DNA of 64,000 nucleotides from positions 167,294-231,293 of the forward strand of contig NZ_RZNX01000005.1 of assembly GCF_003994465.1 (NCBI RefSeq), read 5' to 3'. Position numbers and translations under genes: made by a program. The stretch comes from Paenibacillus zeisoli. Lineage in GTDB: Bacteria > Bacillota > Bacilli > Paenibacillales > Paenibacillaceae. The notes below the pieces were generated by a model, which ran no database searches, was not told the origin of the DNA, and saw nothing but the letters and a program-made list of their open reading frames with translations. This document shows positions 45,433 to 53,846 of the stretch, piece after piece; the stretch's first letter is position 1, and each line of letters begins with the position of its first letter.

Positions 45433-46257
45433 ATGAATCGATATAAGCTCCGCAAATCCGTTAGTTATATCATCATTACGATCAGCTCGCTGATCATGTT
45501 CGTGCCATTCCTGTCGACAGTCTTCAATTCACTCAAGAATTATGCCCAGTACACGGCTGTTCCTCCGAAGTGGATTCCGAATCCGGTACAGTGGAGCAAC
45601 TACAGCGAGGTATGGAAGCTGGGCCCGTTCGGACAGTATACGATGAACAGCGCGATTGTCACCGTACTATCTGTCATCGGAGCGCTGATCTCCTGCTCCA
45701 TGGTGGCCTATGCTTTTGCGAGAATTGAGTTCCCGTTCCGGAATTCGCTGTTCATGGTGGTGCTGGGAACGATGATGATTCCACCTGTCGTTCTGATTAT
45801 TCCCCAGTTCGTTATCTTCAAAAATCTGTCGATGCTTGATACGCTGACACCTCTATGGCTGCTTGAATGGCTCGCCCAGCCTTTTGGAATCTTCCTGATG
45901 CGCCAGGCTTTCCTTGCTATTCCGAAGGACTATGAGGAATCCGCCAAGCTGGACGGCTGCAATCCGTTCCAGATTTACTGGAGAATCTTCATGCCTATGT
46001 GCAAGCCGACCTTCGCCACACTTGCGGTATTCACCTTCATGACGAAATGGAATGAGATTCTGTCGCCGGCGATCTTCCTGACCTCCAAAGAGAACTTTAC
46101 TCTCCCGATCGGGATTCTGTCTCTGGGTGGTCAATATAACGGGAGCGAGCAGTACGTGGTTGCCGCTGCAATGTTGAGTCTCGTGCCGATCCTGCTGGTG
46201 TTCCTGTTCGCGGAGAAATATTTTGTCCAGGGCAGCAATTCTGCAGGGATCAAGTAG
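45433..46257 (+). CDS. CUT1 importer permease, MalG-type
   Basis: 274-residue membrane permease with about six helices and EAA-type loop PKDYEESAKLDGCNPFQIYWRIFMPM near residues 163-188. The second residue of the classic EAA is E-S here (EESAKLDG), a common variant. The frame extends to a TTG at 45424, but that overlaps the GGAGG site; the ATG at 45433 has the correct spacing. It is followed after 21 bases by an oxidoreductase gene. Confidence 0.92.
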   Translation: MNRYKLRKSVSYIIITISSLIMFVPFLSTVFNSLKNYAQYTAVPPKWIPNPVQWSNYSEVWKLGPFGQYTMNSAIVTVLSVIGALISCSMVAYAFARIEFPFRNSLFMVVLGTMMIPPVVLIIPQFVIFKNLSMLDTLTPLWLLEWLAQPFGIFLMRQAFLAIPKDYEESAKLDGCNPFQIYWRIFMPMCKPTFATLAVFTFMTKWNEILSPAIFLTSKENFTLPIGILSLGGQYNGSEQYVVAAAMLSLVPILLVFLFAEKYFVQGSNSAGIK

Positions 46258-46278
46258 AACTGAAGGGAGGAACACCCC

Positions 46279-47262
46279 ATGAGCTACAAGGCAGCCATAA
46301 TCGGTGGAGGTATTATTTCACGGAACCATCTGGATGCCATCCGCCAGTTGCCTGAGATGACGGCCGTTGCCGTGGCGGATCCCGATCTGTCGAAAGGTAC
46401 CACACTCGCTCAGGAGTATGCCATAACTCCATATACGGATTACCGTGAAATGGTGCTGGTGGAAAAGCCGGATATCGTAGTCATTGCGGTCCCGCATTAC
46501 CTGCACCGGGAGATCGCAGTCTGGTGCTGCTCCAAGGGCTGTCACCTCCTTCTTGAGAAGCCGATGGCTCTTAATGTGAAGGAGTGCGACGAGATTCTGG
46601 AAGCCGCGGAATCCGCCGGGATCACCCTCCTTGTCGGCCATACCCAGCACTACCTTCCTGCGAATATACAGGCGAAGAAGCTGATCCAGAGGGGCGAGCT
46701 TGGAGAGCTTATCGCCATCCAGGATACCCGCCATCTTCATTATTACAAGGACGACCGCCCCGACTGGTTCTTTGAGAAGGCCAAGTCGGGAGGAGGAATT
46801 ATGATGAATCTGGGCGCCCACTCGATCGACAAAATCCAGTTTATTACCGGAAGCCGGGTTGCCCGTATCCGTGCAGCATTAAGTTACTACGGCTCTAAAG
46901 GCGATGTGGAAGGCAGCGGAATGGTCTTCCTGCAGACAACAGATGGCCTGTCCGCCACTATTGTTCAGTCTGGTTATGAAGGTGTATCCGTAGACACTAC
47001 AGACCTGATCTTCACTCAAGGAATGGCCAGGCTTATCTCTGGAAAAGGACTGTGGATCTCGCGAAATGGACAGTATGAGCAGTCCCCGCTGGAGGTACAG
47101 GAAGACCCCTTTGTTCTCCAGTTCAGAGATTTACTCGAGGGGATCAATTCCGGACAGGAGCCGGAGAGCTCCGGTGCATACGCCAGAACCGTCATTGCGG
47201 CTATAGAAGCCATATATGCTTCGGATGCGCAAGGAGGGGAACAGTTCCTTGAAACAATCTAA
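46279..47262 (+). CDS. Gfo/Idh/MocA-family oxidoreductase
   Basis: 327-residue NAD(P)-dependent sugar dehydrogenase. N-terminal Rossmann fold KAAIIGGGIISRNHLDAIRQLPEMTAVAVADP (about 3-34), the EKP motif in LLEKPMALN (about 94-102) holding the catalytic lysine, and the histidine region GGGIMMNLGAHSIDKIQFITG (about 173-193). Members oxidise or epimerise sugars, inositols and uronate derivatives. GGGAGG precedes the ATG. It lies between the importer and a sugar isomerase-like gene with which it overlaps, indicating sequential steps on the imported sugar. Confidence 0.92.
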   Translation: MSYKAAIIGGGIISRNHLDAIRQLPEMTAVAVADPDLSKGTTLAQEYAITPYTDYREMVLVEKPDIVVIAVPHYLHREIAVWCCSKGCHLLLEKPMALNVKECDEILEAAESAGITLLVGHTQHYLPANIQAKKLIQRGELGELIAIQDTRHLHYYKDDRPDWFFEKAKSGGGIMMNLGAHSIDKIQFITGSRVARIRAALSYYGSKGDVEGSGMVFLQTTDGLSATIVQSGYEGVSVDTTDLIFTQGMARLISGKGLWISRNGQYEQSPLEVQEDPFVLQFRDLLEGINSGQEPESSGAYARTVIAAIEAIYASDAQGGEQFLETI

Positions 47263-48076
47263 ATCTCCGGGGTGGAAGTACAGCATCTGCTCGACCGGAC
47301 TGAAATCCAAGTCATTTCTTGAAGTGCTTGATGCGGCCCAGAGTCTCTCTCTGGACGGAGTAGAGCTGTGGTCTCAGCATCTTGAAGACTTCCTTGGCCA
47401 AGGTGGAACCTTGGAGGAGGCCCGGGAGCTTCTTATGGCCCGTGGGCTTCAAGTTCCAGCCATAGCCTCTTATGCGTATTTCTCCAAGAGTGCGGAGGAT
47501 ATTCGCGAAGATATGAACCAGATAGGCCGGGCAGCTGAGCTCGCACAGGGAGTAGGCAGCCCGCGAATCCGTACTTTTGCCGGGCATGTACCCTCAGCCC
47601 ATGCCGGCGCAGAGGAATGGATCCAGACCATGAACGGACTCGGGGAGGCCTCAGCTCGTTGTGCCGATGCAGGAATCCGGCTTGCGGTCGAAATTCATAA
47701 CAACACGTATGTTGACCGTCTTGACCGGATCAGGGCACTCACCCAGGAGACCGGGTCCGCAAGTGTAGAGCTGATCTATGATCCTTTTAACCTTTATGTC
47801 GATCGGCAGGATCCCATGCCTGTGCTTACAGAGCTTTACCCCTGGATATCTCACGTGCACTTCAAGAATTACCTCTGGGATCACCAGAATTGGAACCTTA
47901 GTGAGCCTGTTCCAGTGCTTCAAGGGGATTGCGAGCATAGACACCTGATCGCTCACCTGCTTGCGTCTGGATATGATGGATACATTTCGTTTGAGTATTT
48001 TGGAGATTCATGCCTTAGTCTGGCCCGTCGTTCTCTCGCAGAAATTCAGACTTACCTGCACCATGTTCTTTCGTAA
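47249..48076 (+). CDS. Sugar phosphate isomerase/epimerase (xylose-isomerase-like barrel)
   Basis: 275-residue TIM barrel of the AP-endonuclease-2/xylose isomerase-like superfamily. Metal-site residues are visible in RLAVEIHNNTYVDR (Glu, about 150-163), ELIYDPFNLY (Asp, about 180-189), ISHVHFKNYLWDHQNW (His, about 207-222) and YISFEYFGDS (Glu, about 248-257). The TTG at 47249 is chosen because AGGAGGGG lies nine bases upstream; it overlaps the oxidoreductase end by 14 bases. It would isomerise or epimerise a keto-sugar made by the preceding oxidoreductase. Confidence 0.87.
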   Translation: MKQSKSPGWKYSICSTGLKSKSFLEVLDAAQSLSLDGVELWSQHLEDFLGQGGTLEEARELLMARGLQVPAIASYAYFSKSAEDIREDMNQIGRAAELAQGVGSPRIRTFAGHVPSAHAGAEEWIQTMNGLGEASARCADAGIRLAVEIHNNTYVDRLDRIRALTQETGSASVELIYDPFNLYVDRQDPMPVLTELYPWISHVHFKNYLWDHQNWNLSEPVPVLQGDCEHRHLIAHLLASGYDGYISFEYFGDSCLSLARRSLAEIQTYLHHVLS

Positions 48077-48097
48077 ATAGGCATGGAGGTGATCAGC

Positions 48098-49435
48098 ATG
48101 ACCCTGAATTTAAAAGTCGCCGTAATTGGTCCACAGGATTTAGTACAGGCGGTAATGGAGCTTGGGTCGAAGTATGAGGGTCTAACGATGATTCCAGCAG
48201 CGTACCAGCACGAGAAGGACACCCTTCAGCTTGCTGCAGAGGTGGGAACCTTGGCGGATATTCTTCTGTTCACTGGTCCCATCCCCTATCAGATTGCCCT
48301 GGGATTAATCAAAGATAAACCGATGGTTCACGTACAATACTCGGGTACAGCGCTATACAAAGTGCTCTTCGATTTCATTCGAGATGAAGTTCTTCATCTG
48401 GGTGATAACGGGCTTAAGATCAGCGTGGATGTCCTCGATCGGGAGGAAATTGAGGAGCGGCTAACGGAAATCGGCATAACTGAATACGAGCTTTATGTAA
48501 AAACCTATTCAGTGGGCATTGAGACCGAGGAATTGGTTTCTTTTCACCATCAGCTCTGGAAAGAAGGCAAGGTAAAAGTCACGGTTACCTCGGTTACCTC
48601 GGTATATGAGCGTCTCAAGCAGCTCGGTGTTCCTGTGTACAGAGTGATTCCAACGCTTTCCTCCATCAGGGACACCCTGAACCGGGCTTTGCTTGAAGCC
48701 AAGAGCCTCAAGTTCAGCAGCTCCCAGATTGCAGTAGGAATTATGAACATTGATAATTTTATGAAGGTTTCCAAGGAAGTTGCCTCCGAATATGAGCTTC
48801 AGCGCAAAAAACTTGTGCTGCAGCAGATCCTGCTGGATTACGGAGAAGAGACACAGGCTTTAATCAAGTGGACTGATGGGGATGAAGTCTCCTTCATTAC
48901 GACAAGGGGTATTATTGAGCAGACGACGAGGAAGTTCCAGGAGGCACCGCTCTTGCTGGAAATTATGGAGAAGCTTCAGTGGAAAGCCAGCATCGGAATC
49001 GGAATTGGCCGAACCGCCAATGAAGCCGAAGGCAAGGCAAGAGAGGCCCTGCTTAAAGCGAAGCTGAGCGGAGGCGGGAACTGCTTCCTGATCATGCAGG
49101 ATGGTCTTGTGTATGGACCTATGGGCTCGGAGCTGATTTTGGAATATTCAGTGCGCAGCGAGGATCCGCAGCTTCTGTCCATTGCCAAGAAGGTAGGCCT
49201 CAGTGTTGGCACGATCAACAAGCTGCAGTCGTTCTGCAACCGGCTTGGGACGACCACGTTCACGGCTTCCCAGCTGGCTGAAGGCTTCGGCATAACTCTG
49301 CGCAGTGCACGCCGGATCATGGCTGTGCTGGAGAAGTTCGAGATTGCCCGTATTGTAGGGGAGGAGCAGCCGGCAGGACGCGGCAGACCCCGTCAAATTT
49401 ATCACATTACCTTGGAAGGAGCCGGCCATGAATAA
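48098..49435 (+). CDS. Unusual transcriptional regulator with nucleotide-cyclase-like domain and C-terminal winged helix
   Basis: 445 residues in three parts. The N-terminal 205 residues resemble a PrpR-type sensor (VAVIGPQDLVQAV, ILLFTGPIPYQIAL, VYERLKQLGVPVYRVIPT). Residues about 215-345 look like a degenerate GGDEF/GTP cyclohydrolase III-type fold (ASIGIGIGRTANEAEGKAREALLKAK) without a GGDEF signature. The C-terminal 65 residues form a winged helix (FTASQLAEGFGITLRSARRIMAVLEKF, then GRGRPRQIYHI). A near-perfect GGAGGTGATC site sets the ATG at 48098. It probably controls this catabolic island in response to a small ligand. Its stop overlaps the amidohydrolase start by eight bases. Confidence 0.75.
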   Translation: MTLNLKVAVIGPQDLVQAVMELGSKYEGLTMIPAAYQHEKDTLQLAAEVGTLADILLFTGPIPYQIALGLIKDKPMVHVQYSGTALYKVLFDFIRDEVLHLGDNGLKISVDVLDREEIEERLTEIGITEYELYVKTYSVGIETEELVSFHHQLWKEGKVKVTVTSVTSVYERLKQLGVPVYRVIPTLSSIRDTLNRALLEAKSLKFSSSQIAVGIMNIDNFMKVSKEVASEYELQRKKLVLQQILLDYGEETQALIKWTDGDEVSFITTRGIIEQTTRKFQEAPLLLEIMEKLQWKASIGIGIGRTANEAEGKAREALLKAKLSGGGNCFLIMQDGLVYGPMGSELILEYSVRSEDPQLLSIAKKVGLSVGTINKLQSFCNRLGTTTFTASQLAEGFGITLRSARRIMAVLEKFEIARIVGEEQPAGRGRPRQIYHITLEGAGHE

Positions 49436-50636
49436 AGAGAGCATTTGGACAAAAGCCCTGTCACTAAGTGAAGATCTCACGGCCATTCGCCGTCATTTGC
49501 ATCAATATCCGGAGCTAGGCTTTGAAGAAGTGCTGACCTCGGCCTATGTGGCAGGCGAGCTTGGCAAGCTGGGTCTGGCTGTGCAGACCGGGCTTGCCGG
49601 TACGGGCATCGTGGCGCTGCTCGAAGGAAGCAGGCCCGGCCCGGTTGTTGCGCTTCGCGCCGACATGGATGCCCTCCCACTTCAGGAGCAGACGGGACTG
49701 CCCTTCGCTTCCCTGCATGAAGGGCGGATGCATGCCTGCGGCCATGATGGGCATATGGCGATGCTGCTGGGCGCAGCCCGAATCTTGACCGGCCTTCGCG
49801 AAGAGCTGGCGGGGGCGGTGAAGTTTATTTTTCAGCCGGCAGAGGAAATGCTGGGCGGAGCCCGGCATATGATTAAAGCGGGGGCACTGGAGTCGCCCCG
49901 GGTAGATGCGATTGTCGGCCTTCACTTGTGGCCGGATCTGCCGACCGGCCATTTCGGCCTGCGGCCCGGCACCATTATGGCAAGCATGGACCATGTGAAC
50001 ATCACGGTCCATGGGACTGCCGGGCATGGCGCCGCTCCGCATCAGGGCGTCGACGCGATTCTGGTCGCGGCGCATGTGATGACCGCGCTGCAGTCGTTGA
50101 TCAGCCGGGAGAGTGATCCGGCAGAGCCTGTGGTGCTCAGCATGGGTTCCATCCATGGTGGAAGCCTGCCGAACATTATTGCCGATCGGGTGGAGATTAA
50201 AGGCACGGTTCGTGCGGTTCGAGAAGATACGCGCCAGCGTATGGCCAAGCGAATTCAGGAGCTCGCCTGCAGCGTGGCGGCGGGAATGAATGGGCGTGCT
50301 GAGGTCAGCTACATTTATGGTTATCCGCCAACGGTGAACGATCCGAAGCTGATTCTGTGGGCAGAAGAGACATTGAGTAAAGCACCTGATGAGGTTGCGA
50401 TTGTTCAGATGCAGCATTCGCAGATGACAAGTGAGGACATGGCCTATTATATGGACATGGTACCGGGGGCCTTTCTGCTCGTGGGTGCCGGAGGCAGCGG
50501 GCGAGGTGAATTTCCGCTTCATCATCCCCGAATGACGATTGACGAGAAGGCTCTAATACATGGCGCGGCGTTTCTGGCAGATTTTACACTCAGGATCATG
50601 GATGAATTACAATCGAGTCAAATTCCAGGTGAATAA
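49428..50636 (+). CDS. M20-family amidohydrolase
   Basis: 402-residue zinc-dependent aminoacylase/carboxypeptidase of the M20D type. Motifs: RRHLHQYPELGFEE (about 22-35), RADMDALPLQEQTGLPFAS (about 77-95), HACGHDGHMAMLLGAARIL (about 101-119) with metal-binding Cys and His, and PAEEMLGGARHMIKAGAL (about 137-154) with the catalytic Glu. Relatives remove acyl groups from N-acyl amino acids or hydrolyse indole-acetyl amides. In this operon it may remove an amide-linked group from an amino sugar or amino acid. The first half is noticeably GC-richer than its neighbours. AGGAG precedes the ATG. Confidence 0.92.
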   Translation: MNKESIWTKALSLSEDLTAIRRHLHQYPELGFEEVLTSAYVAGELGKLGLAVQTGLAGTGIVALLEGSRPGPVVALRADMDALPLQEQTGLPFASLHEGRMHACGHDGHMAMLLGAARILTGLREELAGAVKFIFQPAEEMLGGARHMIKAGALESPRVDAIVGLHLWPDLPTGHFGLRPGTIMASMDHVNITVHGTAGHGAAPHQGVDAILVAAHVMTALQSLISRESDPAEPVVLSMGSIHGGSLPNIIADRVEIKGTVRAVREDTRQRMAKRIQELACSVAAGMNGRAEVSYIYGYPPTVNDPKLILWAEETLSKAPDEVAIVQMQHSQMTSEDMAYYMDMVPGAFLLVGAGGSGRGEFPLHHPRMTIDEKALIHGAAFLADFTLRIMDELQSSQIPGE

Positions 50637-50742
50637 TTCCAATTGATAACTCTATGTAAAATTCCTCCTAAGGGACAGGAGACTGCAAGCAAAGTGTGGA
50701 ATAGAGTCTTCAAGGACCTTGATCACATACAGGGGGTTGAAG

Positions 50743-52038
50743 ATGATGAATGGGCCTATCTTACCGGCGAGGCCGCTAATCGGCAAAGAGACGGTATCCC
50801 GGATTGAAGCGGATTATGACCGTTTCCGGGAAGGCATGCCAGATCAGGTTGAACAATATATTTTGGATCGCTATGGAGTAGATGTCTCATCACGGTATGG
50901 TGCTGCGTCCATAAGGAACCCTTTTGGCAAAGCATCTGGACAGCTGTCGGTTAATTTGGAGCAAGTAAAGGCGGATACGAAAGCCGGGCTAGGATTTGTT
51001 GTCCTGAAGACCGTCATTGCCGAGAACCAGTATGGGAGCAGGTCTATGAAGGAGTGGGCGGTGAAGGAGACCCGGATGGTGGTGAATCAGATCACCGGCA
51101 AGGAGACGGGTGAGCTTGGATGGAATGTGACCTGGAGGGGAAGAGGATGGTATGGCAGCTTGAAAGCCTATCTGGATTTCTTCAGGGCCGCCCTGGCAGA
51201 AGGAAGAACCCGCGGAACCGTTATTGTTCCCTCATGTAAATATCACCTGCCAAGCCAAAGCGATCCCGGTTATCAGCTTGATGAATATCGGTATACAACT
51301 CAGATGTTATATAAAGTATGGAAGGAAGCCGGGGAGCCTGGACCGCTCCAAATGGAGAAGGATTTCAGTCCTACGGTAGCGGGTTCCGGTCTGGCCAGTC
51401 AAAAGTACACGGTGCTTGAGTGGTTAAGACAAGTCCCTTATCTAATCAAAACCTCGGTTCCCGAGAGTGATATTCAGCTTGGTATCAAGCTGATGAACAC
51501 GATGTTCGATGACCGCTTTCAGCTGGAATCGGTCCGCACCCTTCTGGAAGAAGGCCGGGCCAGGCCGGATTATGTGGTGTATGCGAATCGGTTGTACGAT
51601 TCACATCTTAAATTTCTCGGCAAGGAGGGAGCAGCCTATGGGGGACCGGATCTGAGTACGCGTAATCTCAGGATTCTTTCAAGGCTGCGAAAGCTGGAAA
51701 TTCAGGGTAAGCTGAGAAGTCCTATCCCTCCGATATCGGGGACAGGGAATGTGCATTCCGGTAAGATGGCCGCGGAATATGCGCTTCGGGGCGCGGAAAG
51801 TGTGCAAATGCATACGATATTCCAGCGGCCGAACTCAGCCTTTGGAATGCGCACGGGAAGCAAGACGGAGCGGGCGCTTCATGAGCTCTATTTTCACCCC
51901 GCAGAGGGATTGATTACCTGGATGCTGCATCTGAAAGAACACCAGGAGATTGATTGTCCGGATGGAATTATCCGGTTTAGAGATTTGGCTTCCTGGTACA
52001 GGAACAAAGGAAGGGAATACTTTCTGTACATGGTATAG
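50743..52038 (+). CDS. Dihydroorotate-dehydrogenase-like flavoprotein
   Basis: 431-residue FMN-binding barrel. NPFGKASGQLSVNLEQVKADTKAGLGFVVLKTV (about 63-95) matches the start of dihydroorotate dehydrogenase barrels, and PISGTGNVHSGKMAAEYALRGAESVQMHTIF (about 338-368) matches the FMN-phosphate region near their C-terminus. It is longer than PyrD (about 310), with a large middle insertion and a different catalytic loop, and no pyrimidine genes are nearby, so it is probably a dehydrogenase or reductase of another substrate. The ATG at 50743 follows AGGGGG six bases upstream. Confidence 0.72.
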   Translation: MMNGPILPARPLIGKETVSRIEADYDRFREGMPDQVEQYILDRYGVDVSSRYGAASIRNPFGKASGQLSVNLEQVKADTKAGLGFVVLKTVIAENQYGSRSMKEWAVKETRMVVNQITGKETGELGWNVTWRGRGWYGSLKAYLDFFRAALAEGRTRGTVIVPSCKYHLPSQSDPGYQLDEYRYTTQMLYKVWKEAGEPGPLQMEKDFSPTVAGSGLASQKYTVLEWLRQVPYLIKTSVPESDIQLGIKLMNTMFDDRFQLESVRTLLEEGRARPDYVVYANRLYDSHLKFLGKEGAAYGGPDLSTRNLRILSRLRKLEIQGKLRSPIPPISGTGNVHSGKMAAEYALRGAESVQMHTIFQRPNSAFGMRTGSKTERALHELYFHPAEGLITWMLHLKEHQEIDCPDGIIRFRDLASWYRNKGREYFLYMV

Positions 52039-52051
52039 GAGGATAACAAGC

Positions 52052-53038
52052 ATGCGGGATTATAAGCAGATCAGGGAACAGTTAACCGGAGGCATGATTC
52101 CGGCTGTTCCTGTTCCGCGTTCGGCGGATGGAACCATACATGTGGAAGCACATGAGAATTATGCAAAGTATATGGCGGCGCAGAGGATACATGGGGTTGC
52201 CCTATGGGTGCACACCGGAAGAGGTCTGCAGCTAACAAGGCCCGAAAGGGAATATGTTCTTCGGTGCTGGAGAGCTAATCTTGGGCCGGAGCAGGCCATC
52301 GTTGCTGGTTCCGGTTCTCTCATCGATCCGGCTTGGAAGGCAGAGGAGAGGGTGAAGCGCTGGTACGCGTCCAGCCATGAGATGGCTGCCGATGCCATGA
52401 ACGGGGGAGCGGACGCTCTGCTCGTATTTCCCCCAGTTATCTTCCGCGATCTTCCTCCCGCTGAACGGGATGAGGCGATTGTTGCCTATCACCAGAGCCT
52501 GGCGGATCAAGGTTATCCGCTTATTCTGTTCTATCTGTACGAAGAAGCCGGCGGAGTTAATTACACGCTGAAAGTGCTTGAGCGATTGATGGAACTCTCT
52601 CAAGTAATCGGGATCAAGGTGGCCACACTCGACAGCGTTATGACGATGCAGGACATTTCCTCCCTGATGCGGATTCATTTTCCGGACAAACTGTTGTTCA
52701 CCGGAGAGGACCGGATGTTCGGGTATTCTCTTATGCGCGGAGCAGAGAGCGCGCTGGTTGGGCTTGGAGCCGCCTTCCCTAATATTCAGGCCGATCTGAT
52801 TCAGGCATATAGAGATAGGCGCTATGATCAATTCATGGATTTATCTGCTCGGATTGACGGATTCGCTGAAGCTGCATTTGTGGCGCCTATGGATAAGTAT
52901 ATTTTGCGTATGCTGTGGTGCCTAGTGCTTGCTGGCGTGATCCCAGAGGAAGCGGCTGGAGAGCTTGCCGGTTATGAGATCAGCCAGGAGGAGATCGATA
53001 TTCTACGGGAAGCGATAACTTCCAACCAACTGTATTAG
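52052..53038 (+). CDS. Dihydrodipicolinate synthase-family aldolase, second copy
   Basis: 328-residue class I aldolase barrel of the DapA/NanA superfamily. The Schiff-base lysine is probably K190 region (VIGIKVATLDSVMTMQ), with LILFYLYEEAGGVNY before it where the family tyrosine sits. N-terminal GGMIPAVPVPRSADGTIHVEAH replaces the usual GxxxA-type start. The frame opens 34 codons earlier inside the upstream gene, but AGGAGG before ATG 52052 decides the start. Divergent in sequence from the first copy at 37947-39020, so the two probably act on different intermediates. It closes the catabolic island. Confidence 0.82.
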   Translation: MRDYKQIREQLTGGMIPAVPVPRSADGTIHVEAHENYAKYMAAQRIHGVALWVHTGRGLQLTRPEREYVLRCWRANLGPEQAIVAGSGSLIDPAWKAEERVKRWYASSHEMAADAMNGGADALLVFPPVIFRDLPPAERDEAIVAYHQSLADQGYPLILFYLYEEAGGVNYTLKVLERLMELSQVIGIKVATLDSVMTMQDISSLMRIHFPDKLLFTGEDRMFGYSLMRGAESALVGLGAAFPNIQADLIQAYRDRRYDQFMDLSARIDGFAEAAFVAPMDKYILRMLWCLVLAGVIPEEAAGELAGYEISQEEIDILREAITSNQLY

Positions 53039-53072
53039 ACAGCTGAGCCAAACCCACTCAACTTTTCTTGGC

Positions 53073-53636
53073 CTAGAGGGTGTCTTTCTTCTTGGGTGTT
53101 ATTGCTCTTGAGCGGTCCAGGTCATCCACTATGGTGTTCATCTGCACCTTAAGCTCATCCAGGGCGGAACGGAACCGTTCCCAGTGGAAAGGATGACCGA
53201 CCGTTGCTTTCTCGGCTTTGCCGATGAGCAGCAGCAGCTCTGACAGCTCGTCTTTGAATCCTTTACCATGTCCTTCACGTTCAATCCGGTACAGCTCCTT
53301 GCGATAGGCTGAAGCTCCGTACAGCTCTTGAATCGGCATGTCGTTTAGGAATTGCCGCCCCGATTCGGTCAGACTGTATACTTTCTTTCCTTCCACCGCT
53401 TCAGAAGAGATTAATTTTCTTGTCTCCAGCATATTCAGGGTCGGATAGATCGACCCCGGGCTGGGTGCATAGATCCCGCCAGATTCTTCCTCAAGTGCTT
53501 TGATCATTTGATAGCCATGTTTAGGTCCGTGGGTGAGCAGCTCTAGCAGAGCATATTTCACACCCCCACGTCCGAAAAAACGCTTTTTCCGTTCGTTCTT
53601 TCCGCTGCCTGAAGGCATATAATCGGAATTCTCCAT
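53073..53636 (-). CDS. PadR-family transcriptional regulator
   Basis: 187 residues. N-terminal winged helix with the PadR signature KYALLELLTHGPKHGYQMIKALEEESGGIYAPSPGSIYPTLNMLE (about 26-70) and KVYSLTESGRQFL (about 84-97), then a helical dimerisation tail (about 110-170). PadR proteins repress detoxification and exporter genes. It lies convergent to the catabolic island and divergent from an aldo/keto reductase gene with 210 bases between them, so that reductase is a possible target. Confidence 0.9.
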   Translation of the reverse strand: MENSDYMPSGSGKNERKKRFFGRGGVKYALLELLTHGPKHGYQMIKALEEESGGIYAPSPGSIYPTLNMLETRKLISSEAVEGKKVYSLTESGRQFLNDMPIQELYGASAYRKELYRIEREGHGKGFKDELSELLLLIGKAEKATVGHPFHWERFRSALDELKVQMNTIVDDLDRSRAITPKKKDTL

Positions 53637-53846
53637 ACTCTCACAATCCCCTAGATCTTAACAATTTTCATCCTTGGATGGACGGAACTAAAGATTAGTA
53701 TAATTCATAAAAAACACCTTTCATAGGGTATATTAAGCCCCGCTTGGGTAAGTATCAAATATGTGCCTTCTTTTCTTTCAGGGCGCGATTTCCTATAATG
53801 TTTATGAATTAACTAAGCTATTACATTCTAAGGAGGATTCACATCC

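Noticed and set aside
50743..52038. True pyrimidine-pathway dihydroorotate dehydrogenase
   Set aside because: It is over 100 residues longer than PyrD, has a different middle region, and lies in a catabolic island without pyr genes.
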